Assembly: GCA_024330965.1 (NCBI GenBank)
Contig: JANDJL010000002.1
Span: forward strand, 146,684-210,683
DNA: 64,000 nucleotides
Direction: 5' to 3'
Origin: Nitrospira sp.
Lineage (GTDB): Bacteria > Nitrospirota > Nitrospiria > Nitrospirales > Nitrospiraceae
Every line of letters begins with the position of its first letter. The first letter of the stretch is position 1. Positions 59,999 to 64,000 of this stretch are shown here, in pieces. The notes under the pieces are model-generated. The model searched no databases and was not told the DNA's origin. It saw nothing but the letters and a program-made list of their open reading frames with translations. The position numbers were made by a program, and so were the translations under genes.

Positions 59999-61084
59999 TT
60001 AGGCCTTCGCTGCCATTCTCCGTCGCGCCACCCCGGCCAACCCCACCAAGCCGGCCCCGAACAAATACACCGCCGCCGGCACGGGGATCGGACTCAGGTT
60101 GCCATTGACCGACATGCGAATGAACATGTTTCTGGCCAGACGGGCATTCGCGTAGTCTGGTGGATAGGAGGTCCCCGCACAGGAGACAGGATTATTATAA
60201 TCGCAGGCGTCGAAGCCCGTGGCTGGAGTACCAACTCCCTGTTGCACAAGTTCAAAGAGCGTTTGCAGATCGCTCGCGCTCGTCCCTCCAATCACGAGCG
60301 AATAGGTACCAGGACCTAATGTGCCGGTCCAGCTCACCACATTGTCCAGTACATCGCCATCGTGACCATCTCCAACTGCAATGCCGGTAAACGTCATCGT
60401 GGAGACTTGACCACTATTATTCCCCATGGTCACGTCACCGTCGGATCGGTACACACCCCAGTTGGGCCCTCCGGCATCGACCGATCCGCCACCCTCGGCA
60501 AGGATCTCATCCATTGCACGGAAAAATGGAGACCAGGTCGCAAAGGCCGGCTGAGTCCGAAGATACCCTCCATCGCCATTAGGCCCACCGAAATCCGGTA
60601 CTCCAGGAGTATCTCCCACCATAGCCGGACTCTGCAGCGTTGCAATTTGCCCGGGAGTTAAGTTTCCCGTATGACCAACCCCGTCATGCGCACTAGGTGG
60701 CACCTGCCCACTGAACAGGGAAAACCCAGGATTAAGGATCGAGGCCCCATTGACGGTATTGGGCGTCCCGACCACCGTAATGCTCACGGTGGAGGGACTT
60801 GTCAACGTAAAGAACCGGAACCGATTGTTATGAGAGTCGGCCAATGTATCAATGGTGGCCGTGCGATTGACCCCGTTGTTGCTCATGCCAGAAAGCCAAC
60901 CCGCGTTGCTCCTCACAGTGGGATTGAATCCGGTCGTGCCCAGAGGTCCCCAGGTGTCTGTCGCTTGATCATACAACGACACTCCATACCCTACATGGGC
61001 CGACGCCACACTGGTCGTCAAAACCAAAGCTAGAGCCGACACTGTTCCCACGATTGCAATACGTGTGTTCCCACCCATCACCAA
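59999..61084 (-). CDS. Secreted protein with VPVPA C-terminal anchor
   Basis: The 361-residue protein has a signal peptide (GTVSALALVLTTSVASA), an extracellular domain rich in Gly, Asn and Thr with TLGPGTYSLVIGGT (a phrase echoed in the next protein as GPGQYTIIASG), and ends IPVPAAVYLFGAGLVGLAG plus RRRMAAKA. GGAGGT precedes the start. It contains a Cys pair (ACDYNNPVSC). Likely exported and attached or sorted by its C-terminus. Confidence 0.85.
   Translation of the reverse strand: MVMGGNTRIAIVGTVSALALVLTTSVASAHVGYGVSLYDQATDTWGPLGTTGFNPTVRSNAGWLSGMSNNGVNRTATIDTLADSHNNRFRFFTLTSPSTVSITVVGTPNTVNGASILNPGFSLFSGQVPPSAHDGVGHTGNLTPGQIATLQSPAMVGDTPGVPDFGGPNGDGGYLRTQPAFATWSPFFRAMDEILAEGGGSVDAGGPNWGVYRSDGDVTMGNNSGQVSTMTFTGIAVGDGHDGDVLDNVVSWTGTLGPGTYSLVIGGTSASDLQTLFELVQQGVGTPATGFDACDYNNPVSCAGTSYPPDYANARLARNMFIRMSVNGNLSPIPVPAAVYLFGAGLVGLAGVARRRMAAKA
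60019..60092. repeat. 74-bp anchor-coding repeat, copy 1
   Basis: This 74-bp stretch inside the C-terminal anchor codons is identical at 73 of 74 positions to 61367-61440. The proteins upstream of the anchors are much less alike, so the anchor DNA was homogenised or copied recently. Confidence 0.9.
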
Positions 61085-61352
61085 ACCTCCTTGTTTATTT
61101 GTAGCACTGCTTGAACCTCGAACTCACCATCACACGATCCTCATTAGACAACCGTCCATTCTCGATATTCTTCTTTTTGAATCTTCCAAAACCTCACCTG
61201 CTCAAAGCCTGATTTCGCCTTGCGATGTCTTGTTGTCATATCGCTCAAAGAAAGAGGCCAAACCACGCCCTTCCCTGTCTGGAGGAGACTTTTCCCCCTC
61301 CAGACAGCGGTCGTTTATGCACATGAGCCTTGGGTTTTTCAGATATGGGTGA

Positions 61353-62159
61353 TTACGCGTCCTTCTTCCGTCGCGCCACCCCGGCCAACCCCACCAAGCC
61401 GGCCCCGAACAAATACACCGCCGCCGGCAGGGGGATCGGACGTATGTTGGTTAAGAGAACAGTTCCCGTAATAAAAGGACCAGTACAGGAGGCAGACGAG
61501 GTGTTACAGGCTGCACCAGAAGCGATAATCGTGTACTGCCCGGGGCCAAGCAGATAATCAACCAGCGACTCATTGCCAAGCGTCTCGTTTCGATGGGTGA
61601 TATACTCCAACACACGCCAGACTCCACCGTCGGCCGGATCGCTTGCCATACTCCATGAGCCAAGAGCGTTAAACTGGCCTTCAAAATCAATGTTGGCGGT
61701 ATCCCTAAATGGAGACACTCGTCCCAGCGCATCGGTTGTCACTCCGTCATCTACAGGGGAGGGAATTTTATTGAAACTGCTGTCAACCGGATTCAAAGGA
61801 TCGATCTCCGTATCATCGTGTGCTTGCTGACCCAGCACCCCCGCATAGAGGGTGAACGCCGGATTGAGGCCAAGCTCATTCTGTGTGCTATAGACATGAA
61901 TGTCGACCAATGAGGACTCAGCCAGGCTAAATGTAAAAAAGGACACCTGGTGGCTATCTCCAAGATCCTGGTCGGTGCCATCGATCCAGCCGAACCGTTT
62001 CATCCGGTCGGAGGCAGGTACGCCAGGAGTGAGAACAATGTATTCCACATGCGCCAGGGCATTGCCCACCCATGACATGGACATGGCGCAGATGGCCGTG
62101 AGCGCGGCAGCCACGCCCCGGATCACGATATTTGGTTTCCGATGACGATTACGACTCAT
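61353..62159 (-). CDS. Secreted protein with VPLPA-type C-terminal anchor
   Basis: The 268-residue protein has a signal peptide (AAALTAICAMSMSWVGNALA), an extracellular part with DSHQVSFFTFSLAESSLVDIHVY and a C-terminal PLPAAVYLFGAGLVGLAG plus RRKKDA. Its middle resembles that of the 361-residue neighbour (DSHNNRFRFFTLTSPSTVSI), so the two are paralogues. GAGGAGGTAG precedes the start. Confidence 0.85.
   Translation of the reverse strand: MSRNRHRKPNIVIRGVAAALTAICAMSMSWVGNALAHVEYIVLTPGVPASDRMKRFGWIDGTDQDLGDSHQVSFFTFSLAESSLVDIHVYSTQNELGLNPAFTLYAGVLGQQAHDDTEIDPLNPVDSSFNKIPSPVDDGVTTDALGRVSPFRDTANIDFEGQFNALGSWSMASDPADGGVWRVLEYITHRNETLGNESLVDYLLGPGQYTIIASGAACNTSSASCTGPFITGTVLLTNIRPIPLPAAVYLFGAGLVGLAGVARRKKDA
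61367..61440. repeat. 74-bp anchor-coding repeat, copy 2
   Basis: Partner of 60019-60092, differing by one base (C/G). Confidence 0.9.
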
Positions 62160-62594
62160 GAGCTACCTCCTCATAAAAAAGTTTGAACCATCTCGTTTCG
62201 TCTTCGCTATATCAACAGACTCGCTCCGCGAAAGAATCGTTCTGCCTTCTCGCATCCCTCATGATCCTATGGCTCCTGACGGCCTTCACTGGTAAAGCAA
62301 GGAGCCCTCTCACAAGCGGGGCTTACGTTACCGAAAAGCAGGGTGCGCCTCTACCGTCCGATGCTCCCGATGCAACAAATGAAACAAAATGTTCAGACCG
62401 TTTGAAAGGGAATGCAGGGTAAGGATGTGGGGAGGGGGAGTGCGATGGCTCTCCCCCGAACAGATGGCAACAGTAGATCAGCTTCTTCCGTGCACAACAA
62501 CCGAGCGATTCTCCGCTCACGGCTCAAGCGGGGAATCCACACCCAATGTCGCATGCACTCTCCTTTCCATCTGAAAATCCGAACTAGAGCAAAC
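62160..62594. other. Gene-free region
   Basis: About 430 bases without a supported gene between two VPxPA-protein genes. It should hold the promoter of the gene ending at 61353. Nothing else was recognised. Confidence 0.4.
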
Positions 62595-64000
62595 TCAGAG
62601 CACACTGCCAGCGCGCTTTGCTCCACATTTGCGACCTGCCAACCAGGCCAGCCCCATGAAGCCGGCACCAAACAAATAGGCAGCCGCCGGCACTGGCACC
62701 GGCTCGATTTTGAAAATCTGCCCGGTGAGGCCAGAAGGCCCCAGCGACTGGCTGCCGAGAATATAGAGTTCGCCCTGATTGTCTTGCCCAAATCCTAAAA
62801 GCCAGAGATTCAGGTCGAGATTGGCGATCCGAAGTTCCTCAATGGTCCCTCGTTCTAAGTCGCCCACAAAAAGACGCGCACGAGGCGCAGCAAAGGCCCC
62901 CCAATCGCCAAAAATATATTTCCCCTCCAACTCAGGGATCGCGCTGCCTCGATAGACGAACCCGCCGATCACCGTCGTCCCTTCATCGTGATCGTACTGG
63001 AGGACTGGATCGATGAGATTCGCCGGGAGACCCGTCAGATCATTGGATACCTGTCCTGTCGCGGGATTGTACCGAAACTGGCCTTCCTTGAGATTCCACC
63101 CATAGTTGCCACCGGCGGTGATGATGTTGATCTCCTCCACCGTCCCTTGGCCGACGTCGCCGAGCACCAGCGTGCCGGTCTCCGAATCGAAGCTGAAACG
63201 CCAGGGATTGCGCAGACCGTAGCCATAGATTTCTTGGACGGCACCCGGCGTACCGACAAACGGATTATCAGAGGGAATACCATACTGGCCGTTGGCGCTA
63301 TTCGTCCCATGCGGATCGATACGAAGCACGTCGCCCAATGGATTCGTCAGATCCTGCCCGTTCCTGCTGGCACCACCATCACCCATCGAGATATAGAGGT
63401 AATGGTCAGGCCCAAAGGCCAACATGCCGCCATTGTGGTATCCGCGCGGCCAATCGACGCGCAACAATTCTCGGCGCAAGGCAGGATCAACAACGTTGGG
63501 ATTTGTCGCGCTCACCGTCCATTCGGCGAGAACATTCTGATGACTAAACGATGCGCCAGGGGGCATGGGCACAGTGAAATCCGCAGCCCTTGTCACCGGC
63601 TCACTGGTGAGGGTGTAGAGTTTGCCATAGCCAGGCGTGCCGGGAACGCCAAAGGTCGGACTGAAGGCAAGCCCTAGCAACCCCCGCTCATCATACCGGG
63701 GATTGAGCGTCACCATATGCGATCGCGCATCGAGAAACGGTGTGCTCTGCAAGACCCCACCTTGAATCAGCCGCACCTGCCCGATCTGATCGGCCACGAA
63801 CAAGCGGTTCGTCCCGTCATGGGCGCCCACGAGCAAATGGGGAGCGGTCAGGCCTTCTCCAGATGAAACAATTGGTCGTAGATTCACGCGGAACGCCCCC
63901 GGGGTAATCGTATCCACAATGGGGTTGAATGGGTCAAAGGGATCCGAGACTGTGACGGCCTGGACCTCGGAAACTGACAACAGCCCCACGAGCAAGATCC
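62595..64000 (-). CDS. Sorbosone/glucose dehydrogenase-like (PQQ-type) beta-propeller with VPVPA anchor, 5' end outside window
   Basis: The frame runs off the window edge; an in-frame TTG at 63995 is probably internal to the signal peptide. The propeller shows APHLLVGAHDGTNRLFVADQIGQ, YHNGGMLAFGPDHYLYISMG and NPWRFSFDSETGTLVLGDVG, the signatures of soluble PQQ-dependent sugar dehydrogenase-like proteins, including the catalytic-His HNGG motif. It ends VPVPAAAYLFGAGFMGLAWL plus GRKC, so it should be anchored at the cell surface or membrane like its neighbours. Confidence 0.88.
   Translation of the reverse strand, partial: ILLVGLLSVSEVQAVTVSDPFDPFNPIVDTITPGAFRVNLRPIVSSGEGLTAPHLLVGAHDGTNRLFVADQIGQVRLIQGGVLQSTPFLDARSHMVTLNPRYDERGLLGLAFSPTFGVPGTPGYGKLYTLTSEPVTRAADFTVPMPPGASFSHQNVLAEWTVSATNPNVVDPALRRELLRVDWPRGYHNGGMLAFGPDHYLYISMGDGGASRNGQDLTNPLGDVLRIDPHGTNSANGQYGIPSDNPFVGTPGAVQEIYGYGLRNPWRFSFDSETGTLVLGDVGQGTVEEINIITAGGNYGWNLKEGQFRYNPATGQVSNDLTGLPANLIDPVLQYDHDEGTTVIGGFVYRGSAIPELEGKYIFGDWGAFAAPRARLFVGDLERGTIEELRIANLDLNLWLLGFGQDNQGELYILGSQSLGPSGLTGQIFKIEPVPVPAAAYLFGAGFMGLAWLAGRKCGAKRAGSVL

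Overview
The window is a GC-rich bacterial chromosome segment with short intergenic gaps. Gene content fits a Nitrospira-like nitrifier (phylum Nitrospirota). The pointers are a SmbP-type histidine-heptad protein, several secreted proteins with a C-terminal VP(L/V)PAAVYLFG...RRK anchor, hopanoid and carotenoid genes, a bacterial deoxyhypusine-synthase homologue and a large copper-resistance block. The genus is inferred from gene content only. No rRNA, tRNA, CRISPR array or complete insertion sequence was seen.

Layout. (1) 1-4.3 kb: phosphonate biosynthesis, with a 2-aminoethylphosphonate transaminase (cut by the window edge), a phosphonopyruvate decarboxylase split into two genes, and a PEP-mutase/nucleotidyltransferase fusion whose signature motifs are unusual. 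(2) 4.4-9.5 kb: a PilZ protein and an RND efflux pair. (3) 9.5-15.3 kb: small housekeeping and unknown genes, among them an AdoMet decarboxylase homologue and several Cys-rich proteins, one with the C4HC3 spacing of a PHD finger. (4) 16-21 kb: isoprenoid genes (IspA, HpnA, a CruF-like protein) and a membrane-anchored methyltransferase. (5) 21.3-28 kb: a cobalamin riboswitch heading the operon nrdA-nrdB-metE-CWC protein, so that B12-independent enzymes are shut off when B12 is available. (6) 28-34.4 kb: an oxygenase, a histidine-kinase-like protein without its phospho-acceptor histidine, Mpg, HldD and the deoxyhypusine synthase homologue. (7) 34.5-39 kb: TonB receptor, DUF3842 and NikR (probable nickel handling), and HtrA. 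(8) 39.1-50.2 kb: a copper island of CopB, CopA, CusA-like RND, adaptor, a His-rich protein, a P-type ATPase with two YHS domains, and DsbA. The first four genes are joined by ATGA overlaps. (9) 50.3-55 kb: an accessory zone with an Slp lipoprotein, a frameshifted vapC beside vapB, SmbP, an HMA-like protein and a small HTH protein. (10) 55.1-64 kb: four intact secreted proteins with the VPxPA C-terminal anchor, an orphan anchor remnant, and a membrane-spanning transcription factor whose internal transmembrane segment is itself a VPLPG-type anchor. A frameshifted DUF6036-like gene and degenerate intergenic repeats lie among them.

The most interesting candidates are the anchor-bearing regulator at 55171-56772 next to its putative family of anchored proteins, the PHD-like protein at 14976-15269, the PEP-mutase fusion and the B12-controlled operon. 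All calls rest on reading the sequence; no database search was run.
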